A stretch of DNA of 64,000 nucleotides, from the NCBI GenBank assembly GCA_958510875.1, contig OY294070.1, positions 115,362,703-115,426,702 of the forward strand, read 5' to 3'. Positions within the stretch are counted from its first letter, which is position 1, and the number at the start of each line of letters is the position of its first letter. Below are positions 47,159 to 59,144 of this stretch, piece by piece. Under the pieces are notes generated by a model. That model was not told where the DNA came from and searched no databases. It worked only from the letters and a program-made list of their open reading frames with translations. The position numbers were made by a program, and so were the translations under genes. This DNA is from Endomychus coccineus. Its lineage: Eukaryota; Arthropoda; Insecta; Coleoptera; Endomychidae.

Positions 47159-47404
47159 GACTACTTCCAATCCTGATAAACGCGAATCCGAATAATTGAT
47201 ATCTGGCGTTGATTGAAAGAGTTATTTTCAATCAACGGAGCTGGTTAATACAGTTAATCTTATTTCACATTCTTCAATACTTTGAAATTACACAGAATAT
47301 ACAATTATGAGAACAAACATTTTATTAGAGTTCGAGTTGAAGCGGAGTAGGTGTAACGAACTGTAAAATGAATATAAGAGTTCCATTTCCGCCATTTTAA
47401 TCAA

Positions 47405-49796
47405 CCTCTTCAAGGACAAATTATTATTTCGATGAAAAAAAAGTCGAAAATTTTTCTATGCTATAATATAAACGTTATAATGAATGTAAAAATAATTTTA
47501 AAAATCCATTGTCAAATTTGAAATTTGTAAACTCAAAAAAAGAAACGTACACATATGTTGCCAACGGGCAGATGATCTATTGATGGAAAGACTCCATACA
47601 TTCAGGACAGACACTTTCCTGACACTGCTTGCATCTGTACCTTGTTCTGCGATTGCAATTTTTATCATGACATCGTGGTGGATTTTTGTAATCCATTTTC
47701 ATCGAGTAGTGTCCTACTCCATTCAAGCGGACTTCAGGTGCAACTTTGGTCCACGCCCTCTTCTTTTTTGGTGTACAGTTTTCTTTTGAAGGTCTTCCTC
47801 GTTTCCTTACATTTCCATCCAATTCAATCAGAGTTGAAGCTATAGATGCTTTGAATTCCAGTAGATGCATCTTAGATCCTTTGACTTTTCTGAATAATAA
47901 CCAAGCATTTATTATTGCTACATTCATAAAATGAAAAACAATCCCCAGATAGCACTTCTTGTTTTTGAGAGCATGTGGATAATGGGCAATCATTCTATCT
48001 GCTAAATCTACGCCACCCATAAACCGATTATACTGAATAACAGCCTGTGGCCTTTGAACCTCAATATAGGTCTTCGTTTCCCTATCCCATCTTCTTACAA
48101 CATCTTGAGGATCCTTCCCAGCAAAAGACGAAATCATTTGCTCAAGATTGTTGTCTGCCCATCGCAAAACTGTAATGTTGTCTGTAGCGTCTTACCATCT
48201 GTTAGTTTTTTGCATGCTTCGTAGATCCTATTGGCCCTAACCGTTCCAACTATATGAATATTTGCATTCTTCAGATAGGTGACTGTTGGTATGGAAGTGA
48301 AAAGATTGTCCAAAAATATTTTTTGATTGAGACCTGCTAATCCTGAACATAGCCTCACCACTGTATCACCAATAATACCCAATTCTGATTTATTTTGATT
48401 CTTTGAAGATTGGTAAATTTCAAATTTTGACACATATCTATCTGCCGAAGCTCGTACCCACACTTTGAATCCCCATTTCTTTGGTTTGGACTTGATATAG
48501 ATCTTGTTTCTGCTTCTTCCTTTGAACGGAATTATCATTTCATCAATAGCCATATATTCAGTTGGTGTAGCAGCATCAGCAAATGTTCTACCCAGAATAT
48601 CGAGGAAGGGTCGTATTTTTATAAATGCATCCTCATTATTTTCAGGAATATCCTCATTATTGATGAAGTGCAAGTACTTTTTTATTTCCTCATATCTTTT
48701 TAGAGGCATAGTGTTGGCAATTAGATCGAAACTCAGTCATCGAACGGATGACCTATAAGCTGGATATTTTATGTATGTCATTATAATATTGATGGCAAAA
48801 AATTGTTTCATTTCAGCAACACTAACTGAAAAAGAATGTTTTCCAGATTGAACAGCGTAACGAATAGTTTCTGTAGTAGTCAAATTGAAAATTTCTTCTG
48901 AGAATAATTTCATGAAGAACGAATATGGAGTATCTCCATTTATATTGAATTGATGGGTACCTCGAAAAATTGGTGGGTTGTTTGTAAAGGCATTATCTTT
49001 TTCAGAAAACCATATTAGATGCTGTTGTGTTGGAGCAGAAGATTGTGATGGTGAAGTTGGACTCCTTGGTCTCGTCTTACGACCATTCTTTTTTCTGAAT
49101 CTCTCAGCCAACGCAGCCAGAGGAATATCATACTCACTGTCAGTATCAGAAATACTCTCAGTTGAATCGGAAACTTCTTCTATATAACCGCCTTTATCTG
49201 GCAATTCGAGTGAGGCATCAAATTCTACTTCTGATTGGTCGTCTTCGCGAATGTCAATTTCTTCCAAATCTGAATTATTTGGATTTTGCACAGAACCTAG
49301 AATGTGCACTTTTTCCTTTTTTTCTACCATAAAATGATGACGTAGCTATATCACAAAACATGGTATCCATTTCTGAAAAAATTATACATTTTTTTATTGA
49401 TATCATCCTGCACAATATACACAAATGTGTACGGTTATTTTCACGTAAATTTATGCAACACACCATAATTTTATTGTTGTTCTTATTATACACCATTGAT
49501 AATTAGATAATTATTCAGTACTCACCAATTTTTGTTACACAAATCTACGCGAAATATGAAAAATAAAGCGAGTCGATTTCTTCACATAACCTCAACACAG
49601 CGTTCTCGAGCGCGGAGGAAATAAAAATGCGGTAAAATACCGAAGCAAGCAATTCTGAACTCAATTTCGCTTTGATTTAAGAGAGGGATTGTAGACGGCC
49701 ACAACGGTTGCCACTGGGCAGATGGGAACCAAGTCTAAGAATTAATACACCGGTTTTGACGAAATGTACACAAATGTGTTTATGTCCTTGAAGAGG
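47405..49796 (-). mobile_element. piggyBac transposon
   Basis: Terminal repeats CCTCTTCAAGGACA (left) and the same reversed at the right are flanked by TCAA (47401-47404, one change from TTAA) and TTAA (49797-49800), the fixed target of piggyBac. At 2,392 bases with one transposase it is essentially full length. Inside the ends a 16-base motif TTGCCAMYGGGCAGAT occurs in direct orientation at about 47557 and 49709, and short palindromes like ACACAAATGTGT lie near both ends. These may be transposase binding sites. Confidence 0.93.
47577..49330 (-). pseudogene. piggyBac transposase, one stop and one frameshift
   Basis: ATG at 49330 opens an acidic N-terminus with a basic patch (RFRKKNGRKTRPR) and the start of the core (FRGTHQFNINGDTPYSFFMK). 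TGA at 48737-48739 interrupts, and the same frame continues in RYEEIKKYLHFINNEDIPEN. Catalytic aspartates lie in MAIDEMIIPFKGR, IFLDNLFTSIPT and, after a frameshift near 48150, MGGVDLADRMI. The C-terminus has the cysteine-rich domain with CHDKNC, YRCKQC and VCPEC that binds the ends. The protein would act in the nucleus by cut-and-paste at TTAA. Only two lesions separate it from an intact gene of about 585 codons, so it is fairly young. Confidence 0.93.
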
Positions 49797-49800
49797 TTAA

Positions 49801-52800
49801 TTAATACGGAGTGAACGTAGCAAACGAAGTCTTCCCTCTTCCTGACTCAGCCCTTTGAGTATATGCTCAGCATACTAACCGACCTCCTAGTCTATTATGA
49901 TTTTATTTCTGGATCTCACAAAGTCTTATGAAGAAGGTAAGTGTAGAAGGCCGATGGTAGTCATCACTCAAAGTCGTATCAATCACAACAATTAATGGCA
50001 AATAATGAAAATACTTAGGAATATAATTAGGTACTAGAATTTCCAGGCGGACACCATATTTGAAGAGTTGTTTGCCCCTCAAGTTTACGGTCAAAAATAT
50101 TTATTGCTAATTTTGTGAACGTATTTCTTCGAATAAATTCTTTCTTTTGGTACAGATATCATCGTGAGTTCAATAGGAAACTAGATGATATTCCTGGCAT
50201 GGCCAGACCTGTAGAATTTCCCAAACATGAAACATTTTTCAATATCCTTGAACCTCAAACGTTTATATTTATTTATAAACGATTGACCGTGCTTCGCTGG
50301 GGTAATTTTAAAGGGTCTGAGAAGGTGATGAGTTCTTCCACAACTCATGTGGACAGTAACATTTCTCGTGTTTTGAAGGTCAAGTATCAGACTCAGTGCA
50401 TATCTGTTTGAGTGGTGTAAAAAGGGTATGAAGCAGTTTTCCAAACCTAAACTTTCCTTCCGTTTTGAAGGTTATTGTGTAAATTCTATCAAGACCAATA
50501 CTTAACTATGAGGGGCGAGGAATCAGGATGGGACAGTTTTTTCAAAAATATCATATAGACAGTGACTTTCCTCTTGTATCGAAGGTCAAGTGTGTCGTAT
50601 ATTTGTATAGAACACAAAATTACAACATTCTTTTTCATTATAGGTATATTAAAGATTAGGAAATATTCATGACCTTATTAACATATATCATCCAGAAATT
50701 GAAGGCCCACTTGAAATTTGAAAACATTCAATAATTAATTTTCTAATTACTTTATTATCACATAGAAAATGTATATACAAGGAGGTAACGATTGCTTCGA
50801 ATTCTATACGCCCATTGTCATTGCACTCCATTATTTTATATACATAGAACACGCTCCATATAAGATCATAAGCATGCTTTTGACAATAAAACATACACTA
50901 TATGAAACATTGCAATGAAACCCGCAACCCAGTATACTATATTTTCAATTTAAAATATGAAAAGGAATCTGATGAAGATTATGGTGATAACCATAGAAAT
51001 TATATATAGATACATACATGAATAGCGCATGGTTATACGGAACTCAAACTGGTGTAAGACAGAGATGCAGATCATTCTGCAAGAACGTGCATAATTTACA
51101 TTGATTTAAATGGAGCACTTTACAAAATTCATGAATTATTGAGTTATAATCCTCTTTGATCGCTTTTTATGAAGCAGCAACAGTACATAATAGTATTATG
51201 TACAAAATTACATTAAAGATATAGAATTAAATATCGCTTATTTTAAATTTAGTCATATTTCCATGAAGCATCCATATACAACTTGTTTTGTATTTCATCA
51301 ATGGAAAACTTTAGTATGTAATTAACTGAAATTACTGTACCCTACATTAAATGACATATTTAGTCATTAACAGCTGCAATTATTGAATAATACATATATT
51401 CAACTACAGAATCATTACCGTACATGACCTAACAAATAAAACAACATCGTTCATGATGACGTGAAGATTTAATTATAATATAAAAAACAAGTAACATATA
51501 CACATCATTCAAAATTAAGTAAGCTGTAAGAGAAATATAAATAATACATCTATTTTTTGGAGTGGTTCGGAAGAATAAGTACGTCATTTATTAACATTAT
51601 TAATCTAATTCTACTACCACATAACTCAAACCTGGTTTTTTCCTGAGCCAGAGACTGAATCCGACTGTGCCTAAAGATGCTAAATATAAATAAGAAGAAC
51701 TGGAGATTACACGAATGAACAGTTGTTATTCAGTGATGCTAGCTTATCTTTTGTGTTATAATAATAAACATTGACAAAATATAACGGTTTCCAAAGAAAA
51801 CAAAAATGATATAAACAGGGTTTAGTTCACAGCATCAATGTTTATAGTTACAAATCAGATTATCGGTCACCTTAGGTTTGAGCTCAAATTTTACCAACAG
51901 AAGAACGTTATTATATAATATTAGGTACTGTTACTGTTAAAAATACAAAATCCTTCGGGAATAAATTTAAACATTATTTTAAAATGTCCTGCCTGTCCTT
52001 CAGATGCATTAATACATTTTTGAGATTTTGAACCTCTGCATTCATTCTACGATTCCTTGTGGTCAAGTATTTGATTACTTTTCTTGGCTTATCAATTTCG
52101 AAAAAATTATGTTCATGTTAGAAAATGAAGGTATAGGACTCAAAGATTGTATCAAAAATTCAAAATTCTACTTAGTATATAACAATTTTCTGGTTCATTT
52201 ACAGGTTGTTGTTCATTGAACCTATATGAGGTGCCCTCACAACAAATGATGTTTGCATCATCAATAGTAAAAACATGATAATAACATATACCTAGCTGAA
52301 AATTATGACAAATTCACATTTTACCGATTTCTAGGCTCTGTGACTTCCACTTAGGCTTCAAAACATTCGCTGGAAAATCAAAAATACTAGGTGGAACTAC
52401 ATGGTCTTTTACTGGTTCTTCCGAATGAATACACGAAATCATTTTCTGTAAAGTGTTCACTACAAAGATGAGAATTCTTCTTGAGCACGACATTTTTTCT
52501 CTTCATTGCTATTTCCCATTTTTGTTTCATATTTTTATTTGAAGTGAAACAAATAAAAAGTAATTATTACACTACTAGTTTCTATTTTCGATCGGGAATA
52601 GTCTATTGAAATTGTAATTCTAACGTCTACGTTTTAATTGCATTTTTGTCAATTAAGTATCTACTACCACTATCCAGTATCTACTTGTGAATACCAGAGA
52701 AAACTAGGTCCTCCTTTTTGATACCGATTTGCACTTCCAAATGCGGAAGATGATTTCACCATTGTTATATCTTACATTCATTAAAAGTATCCAATAAAAC

Positions 52801-53091
52801 TAATTAATCACACACTTCACTATTATAACTTTATTATTGTCAATGTTATTGCACAATATCATTTGATAAAATGAAAATGAAAAACCAAACAACTAATACC
52901 AACTAAAACACAAAGCACTAGAGAAGTTTATTATATTAACATATTTCTATTTTCTTGTGGAAACAACATAATATGATAGATTACAGTAACATGTACTATT
53001 ATGGCTAGAACCGATGTTTTGTCCCTTGTCAGCTGTTTCATATGTTGGAGCCAATGAAAATCCCTGATCCATGTATGTATATACAGGGTGA
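49801..53091. other. long stretch without a recognised gene
   Basis: The largest anonymous block of the window. At 50365-50390 and 50570-50595 a GTGACTTTCCTC...GAAGGTCAAGT-like sequence recurs in diverged form about 200 bases apart. Short frames (50115-50411, 52028-52219) carry no motif I know. Intron or intergenic DNA is most likely. Confidence 0.4.
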
Positions 53092-53891
53092 CCTAGAAAA
53101 AAGTACCGTGCATAGTGTCAGGCGATAAATGACACTAAAATAAGAAAAAAAGTTCCTATTAACATATATGCTCAGACGCTTAGTTTTTGAAGTTGAAACA
53201 AAAATTTAGTTTTTTGCAAATATCTCCGGAAGCGTTTATCGTACAGAAAACATATTTCGCGAACATTTTCTACTCATAGCAAGCTATGTTTTGGGCGATG
53301 ACAAATTTTTTTTTAGTCATAATTGGTGAAGATTTTGAATGGGTAAAGCATGTTTTTCTCTCCAACTTCTACGCCACTGAAAGAAATATAGTTTTGAGAC
53401 AACCATTTGAACTGCCAATGTTTTCTACACAAAAAAGGTACTCCTGGTTATAAGCTCTAAAGTTGATCGTTTTCGAGAAAAATTAATTTTTATGTTGAAA
53501 AACATGGTAAATTTTTTGGTTTTGTTACTTATTCTAACGTTTGAATAAATTTTGTTTAATTAGTAAGAATTTACCATGTTTTTCAACATAAAAGTTGATT
53601 TTTCTCGAAAACGGTCAACTTCAACTTTTGTGTAGAAAATCTTCACCAATTATGACTAAAAAAAAAATTTCCATCGCACGGAACATAGCTTCCATGAGTA
53701 AAAAATGATTGCAACAGCTGTTTTCTGTACGATAAACGGTTCCGGAGAAATTTGCAAAAAACGAAATTTTTGTTTCAACTTCAACACCCTCAAAAACTAA
53801 GCGTCTGAGCATATATGTTAATAGGAACTTTTTTTCTTATTTTAGTGTCATCTATTGCCTGACACGGTACTTTTTCCTATGTCACCCTGTA
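53092..53891. mobile_element. hairpin element, inner-arm family, copy 3
   Basis: The left end TACAGGGTGACCTAGAAAAA faces a right end TTTTTCCTATGTCACCCTGTA in inverse. The inner arms carry AATATCTCCGG and CAACTTCTACGCCACTGAAA as in the copies at 17001 and 42537. The loop (about 53510-53580) is the same as in copy 1 but in the opposite direction relative to the window. The right arm lacks about 100 bases present in the left (around 53635). The outermost 60 bases are unlike either other copy. No frame. Confidence 0.85.
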
Positions 53892-55000
53892 TAATATCTA
53901 TGGTGATAACGCATTTTGATGGGCCTCACACAAAAGCTCGAGAACTTATCTATGATATTTGTATATGTTCAAAGGGATCAAAACCACTAGTAAAAACCAA
54001 GTTTGCCAAACCGGGGCCTTGTACAAGCAGAGTTATGTTGATAAGACGTCGTAATTTTCGGTTATGCTCAATTTCTCTATTCCTATGCGTCGCAGAGCTA
54101 AATTAGTTGTTATCAATATTGTAGAATTCTTGTTTCCACTTTCATATTCATGATTTTTTCTCTATGGGCTATGGGCTCTATGATATCGAATTACAGAACA
54201 GTGAAAATATTGTAATTTTTGGGTAATTACAAAAATTGAACAATATTAATTTATCATACAAATTAACATATTAATAAATCCTCAAAGTAAAGACTATGTT
54301 CATTGCGGGGTAAATACATTTAAAATTAAATATAACATTTTATTACATCATATTTATTACTGTGTGTCCTACATTCAGCAACTGGACGAGCGAACACCCT
54401 AATAGGTTATTTTTCGAATTCAATGTTCATGCGGCAACGGCGATGTTAGCCGGTTAGACTTCGTCTGCATATTTTATTGTTTCCGATAGCCTGGGTTTGA
54501 AACTCAAAGCGACAAAGTTATCGGGAGCTAAATTGTAAAATTTTTATATATCTTTGGGAAAACCAGGTAAGTAGGATATTTGAAAGTTTATTGTTGCAAT
54601 TGATTGATTTTTCAATCGTTTCACTAAAAAAAGCTGATAAACTATAAAAGTGTTCACACTGTGAGTACACTATAATATTACACTAGAAATAAAAACCAAT
54701 CACCCTTATCCACTAGAAATGCTGGAATTACTTCATTACGCACGAATTACCGGAACAATAATTTAAATCTTATTCGTCCAGGTACCGGAAGAATAGTACC
54801 ACCCTATTTGTTATTGCCCTGATGATGTGCAGGTAACGGAGATGATCCAAATTTTATACATCCATGTCACCCCATACAAAGTGATGACATACTTCGGCCC
54901 TTTGTTGTCGTCAATTCTCCATGGTATATTCAAACGGTCTGTTATTTGTTCAACTTATATCACAAAAGGATGAAAACCAAGTCACTAAGTGTTGGAAGCT
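53892..55000. other. no gene recognised; possible first exon
   Basis: A CpG-richer stretch at 54380-54560 ends in ACCAG|GTAAGT near 54561-54571, a perfect donor consensus, which could close a non-coding first exon. A hairpin-like pair (TTACCGGAA and TACCGGAA) lies near 54750-54790. No protein recognised. Confidence 0.3.
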
Positions 55001-55030
55001 GTTTCGACCTAATGGATCTCATCAGAACTA
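55001..55030 (-). ncRNA. hammerhead-like relic, type 3
   Basis: The minus strand reads GUU, CUGAUGA (intact core), stem II GAUC-CAUUA-GGUC (one G-U pair), GAAAC, AGCU, UCC and AAC. The outer GUU and AAC would form a short stem I. The cleavage triplet would be GUC in an active form and is UCC here, so cleavage is not expected. It lies about 255 bases before a Gypsy primer-binding site but on the other strand. Confidence 0.5.
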
Positions 55031-55284
55031 TGTGACAACTCTCGTTCATATTCTTTCCGAAAGACGAATTAACTCACAATAACATAGTATAACTACGAAG
55101 ATTATCTCCGAGAACGTGATAGTTCAGACTTGTCAGGATTTGAAACATAGAAACCAATGTCTTATACCTTTTGCAGGCAGTCAGATGAAAATCTTTATAC
55201 TTAATTATACTAACCCATTGTACTATGAAAAATCTGAAATAAACGAGTTCTTTAGAAGTGTCTTTGCGATTCCAAAGTGTTAAT

Positions 55285-55302
55285 TGGCGCAGTCGGTAGG
55301 AT
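55285..55302 (+). promoter_or_regulatory. Gypsy primer-binding site (tRNA-Ser type), plus strand
   Basis: TGGCGCAGTCGGTAGGAT is the primer-site motif of 17.6/297-like Gypsy elements and follows an LTR-like end. It resembles a tRNA end but is not a tRNA gene. Confidence 0.75.
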
Positions 55303-55309
55303 TATTCAA

Positions 55310-56200
55310 TCTTGATTGAAACGGAACTGGTTGTGATGGGAAATTATTTCTTTGTTTAAAATTAGGCGTGGAAGGTCCATTTGCACCTAATTGATTGGGA
55401 TAACGAGATTGATTAGTCATTTGATAAGCAAATGGCTTTTTAGAGAAAAGTCTGTATTGGTCTATAATTTTGATTGCTAGGTCTGATTTGATTAACGTAA
55501 GATTTATCTGTTAATCCTTGGAAATAATGAATATTTTCTTCTTGTATAACGAATTGTATGGCCTCGTTCAAATTACCTGGGAGCATACAACGAATCGCTT
55601 ACCTGAAGGTTCTCTTAGGTCAGACAGAAACATTTTCAAAGTCAATTTGTCATAAATATATATGAACAAAGCAGATTTTCAATTTATAAACATCGGTCGA
55701 AAAATGCTTCAGGTTTCTCGTTAGGTAATTGCCTTGAAAGAACTAGATCTCAGTTTGAACAAGCTTCATCTCTACGATTTGCAAAGTTTCTATATAAAGT
55801 ATCTTTCAGTTCAAGCGAAGTGTTAACACTTTGAATATTGACCAATAGCTTTTGCATTGCTTGTTAATTTGTTTAAAAGAAAGTTTAATAAGTATGTATT
55901 CTGAAAATTCGTGGGATGTGCAGTATCATAAAATTCACTCAAAATACTATCACGAACTGTTCAGCTCATTAGGGTCTCCTTCAAATTGTGGTACACAATT
56001 CAAATATTCAGGCTCATTAGCTAAAGTGTGACTTTGTTCATGATCTCTTAAACCGATATAAGGAATTGTAGATGGGTCCGCGATGTATGTCTTCTCCAAA
56101 AACTTCTTGCAGGAACGAACAACATGGTTCCGGTCCTCGTCTGTGATAGACTTGAGTTCTTGATGTTCGAAGAGTCGCTCTGTTTCCAACTTCCTCGGAA
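55310..56200 (-). pseudogene. Gypsy gag fragment, broken
   Basis: The minus strand from 56189 reads ELKSITDEDRNHVVRSCKKF and further to 55950. Separate frames follow with LKMFLSDLREPSGKRFVVC (about 55640) and, near 55420-55320, NQSRYPNQLGANGPSTPNFK with a proline, asparagine and glutamine-rich end. The order and the polar tail fit Gag of 17.6-like Gypsy elements. No zinc knuckle is visible. Stops and frameshifts break it, and at about 55310 it runs into the inverted primer site. Confidence 0.65.
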
Positions 56201-56274
56201 CTGATCACTAATGTTCGATAGCCAATTAATCGTCGATACGAATATTATTTGTGCGATACAAAATAATCCCGGCT

Positions 56275-56292
56275 ATCCTACCGACTGCGCCA
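56275..56292 (-). promoter_or_regulatory. Gypsy primer-binding site (tRNA-Ser type), minus strand
   Basis: Exact inverse of the site at 55285-55302. The gag fragment lies downstream of it in the normal direction, so this is the site that originally belonged to the fragment. Confidence 0.75.
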
Positions 56293-56420
56293 ATTAACTT
56301 TTTGGAATTGTGAAAACACTTTGTAAAAAGACTCTTTGCCATACGATTGTATCGTAGGTATATGAAGCAATACTACGGTACTGTAAGTGATTTATAGCAG
56401 TCTCCAGTTATTTCTAATCA

Positions 56421-57632
56421 ATCCTTCGGCCTTCGGAATTCTGTTTGTTCCAGCCTAATATGGGTGATTATATTATTAATATTGATGCAGGTAGTATGCA
56501 AAAAACTTATTAGCGGTAATTATTTAAATGGAGTTTCATTGGTAAACATCGTGCATTGTTAAATCATGCGCATATAAATTGGCGACTATCCATAGAATTT
56601 GCAATGCTAATCTAATCGAAATTATTTTGATATTACGGAAGCAGACTGTTGGTTAACAAAACAAATAACTAATTTACCGTTACCCAATATTTATGTAACG
56701 TTATCCCATCGTATACGGAGGTTTATTAAAATTTCCTAATAATGTCCACATGGGTATTGTCGTAATATTTGGATTATTTATTGATTTACATGCTTTGATT
56801 GATATTCATTGATTTGTTAACAATGTATCGATTTGCCATTTCAAAATATTCGACATCAAAAATGTAGCAAAGTTGGAATAAGTTAAAATGAATAACAAGA
56901 TGAGAATAATTAACCGCATAAGTAACATTAAAAATACAACGTTTGTTATTTCGAACGAATTTGAGAAATATTCCATTAGATTGAATAACAACATGTGAAT
57001 GAAACACGTAAATTACATTAATAACATAATGTTTGCTATTTAATTTTAATGGATTTGCACTTAAAAAACCCAGAAAATGTAGAATTAGGATAAATTTATA
57101 TACTTACCTGCATATATTTTCCTTTTTCAGGCAAATATGTGAAAATACAAATATGAGTGCCTCAAGTTTACAGTGTGAAAACAGTTAATTGTGGAAAGTA
57201 CTCCACTCGATTATCGTTATTATGTATTCTTGTTCCAGTTATGTAATAATTGTTGCTATTCAAATGTCGAAATTGTAACATGAGATATTGAAACATATAA
57301 GACATACCATAATGCATTGCTACAGGGTGTTTTATCTGCTCCATATTATAGGACAAACAATAAAAAGCAACCCAATAATATGAAGAATAACAAGGCATGT
57401 AAATAAACTGATAGTGGAGGGCAATTATGATTTTTGTGCAATTCTCGCGCTCGTTAACGCGACCCGGTTCAAAATATTCGTATTGTTGGCCCAAACAACA
57501 TACTAAAAAGTTGAATTACCAAAATGGGTGCCACCTAGCTTAATAGGCCAAAAACTATTTTTTGCGCTTATTGAGAGGTACTTTTTTGTTTTATTTTATT
57601 TTGAAGGCCTTCGAGGTTTGGCTAAGGTTTGG
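56421..57632. other. stretch without a recognised gene
   Basis: A splice-acceptor-like TTTTCCTTTTTCAG lies at about 57117-57130 on the plus strand, and a donor-like CAGGTAAGTATA at about 57100-57112 on the minus strand. Minus-strand frames (56786-57494) have no recognisable content. Confidence 0.35.
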
Positions 57633-58343
57633 TTGATACCCTCCTATTCTGGGTGTTAGAGGAACCTATTGGTTCAAGGTTTTTGATAATCGGTTCATCC
57701 ACCCTCCCACGATATACTTATATACATGTATTTTAGAAAAAAAATCAAATTGGTCTGCAAGAGCCAATAATTGACCAATTTAGCTGAAAGTGAAAGTGGT
57801 TCTTACCACAAACGAAAAAATGGTACAAGGTTTGGTCGAAAATATTTGATAGTCTTACCTAAAACCCAATTTTAGCCCATTTTTTTCTGAAACATTCAAA
57901 TTCAAATATCTCTTGTCATTTTAGGGTTATCGAGGTTTAGTTGGTCTCAAATGAAAGACATTTTCATGTAGTTCAACTCCGTATATGAGTGTCATCCATT
58001 TATTTCCAAGATTTGGACTAGTTTTTGGACATTTATTGTATATATATTTTTTTTTGGGCATGATTTATGATTATGGTGCCATTACGCTTATATTTGCATA
58101 TAAATACATATGCATACTTATATTTATGCATATCAAACACGAATATATATCAATATACATAGCTTATGTATACGTGTCTGATGGACTCATGTCCATCGGA
58201 TCTGGACTACCCAATTTTTTGCTAAAATAGACATGCGACTAATGAATTCCGAAGCAAAATGATATTTGAAACAACTTTTATTGATTACATTTTTTAACCA
58301 ATGGGTTCCTCTGACATCGAGAATAAGAGGGTATCAATCAATG
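57633..58343. repeat. inverted repeat pair, possible old element
   Basis: Bases 57633-57680 and 58296-58343 are inverted copies (about 80% alike), anchored by GAGGAACCTATTGGTT against AACCAATGGGTTCCTC. The 615 bases between have no clear pairing and no gene. Confidence 0.6.
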
Positions 58344-58390
58344 GAGTCGGAAAAACTTTAATTTTCCTGAAAAAACTGACACTCACCGGT

Positions 58391-59144
58391 AAACCGGGTG
58401 TCCCAGTATACATGTTCCAATGGATTATCTCAGTCATTTCAGAAGATAAAAATTTAAAATTTCATGATCTCCAATTCGTTCAAGGAACCTTTAAATGAGA
58501 AAAACAAAAATTGAAAGTCACTTCCGGTTTGACCGGAAGTGACTCTGACTTTTTTTATTTCAAATAGCACCCTGTATATTTTTTGCAATTTTTAATTTCT
58601 ACTTAAAATTATCTTCCCAACGATGTATCACTATCAAAGTTACAAACAAATGTATTCAAATTTTTCCAAGGCACACTAAGGTTTTCATTTAAGAATTATT
58701 AATTCTTCCAGTTCTACTACAATTTTAATAATTTGAAATTTGACGTTCTCTTCATCATCTCGAATGCAAAATTGTTCATGAATCATGAATTATTATTGAA
58801 GTCAAAATCAAGATTACACAAAATATCGTAGCCTACTGCAATTCTTCCAATTTGAAAATTCAATTGACGTTTTCTCCATCAAATCAAATGTAAAATACAA
58901 AGTGTGATACATCGTTGGAAAGATAATTTTGAGTAGAAATCAAAAATTGCAAAAAATATACAGGGTGCTATTTGGAATAAAAAAGTCAGAGTCACTTCTG
59001 GTCAAACCGGAAGTGACTTTCAATTTTCATTCTTCTCAGTTGAAGGTTCCTTGAACGAATTGGAGATCATGAAATTTTCAAATTTTTATCTTTCGAAATG
59101 GCTGAGATAATCTATTGGAACAGGTATACTGGGACACCGGGTAT
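58391..59144. mobile_element. hairpin element with GGGTGTCCCAGTATAC ends
   Basis: The left end ACCGGGTGTCCCAGTATAC pairs with the right end GTATACTGGGACACCGGGT. The arms contain CACTTCCGGTTTGACCGGAA, itself a small palindrome, and CACCCTGTATATTTTTTGCA against TGCAAAAAATATACAGGGTG. The middle (58600-58920) is also partly self-complementary. No frame. The TTCCGGTTTGACC block recurs near 24680. Confidence 0.85.

Larger units (their letters stand above)
55150..56420. mobile_element. Gypsy remnant with inverted LTR ends
   Basis: A gag fragment on the minus strand (55310-56200) lies between two LTR ends that face each other. The left one is on the plus strand and ends at 55284; the right one is on the minus strand and ends at 56293. 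Both end in ATTCCAAA-plus-TTAAT-like sequence followed by the same primer-binding site. The LTR ends are alike for about 45 bases and otherwise diverged. Protease, RT and integrase are absent. LTR outer limits are not determined. Confidence 0.7.

Noticed and set aside
55285..55302. tRNA-like sequence TGGCGCAGTCGGTAGGAT
   Set aside because: It is a retroelement primer-binding site next to an LTR end; no cloverleaf can be built around it.
56786..57494. Minus-strand ORFs of 62-108 codons
   Set aside because: Overlapping frames rich in N, Y, I and F as expected from AT-rich DNA; no domain seen.
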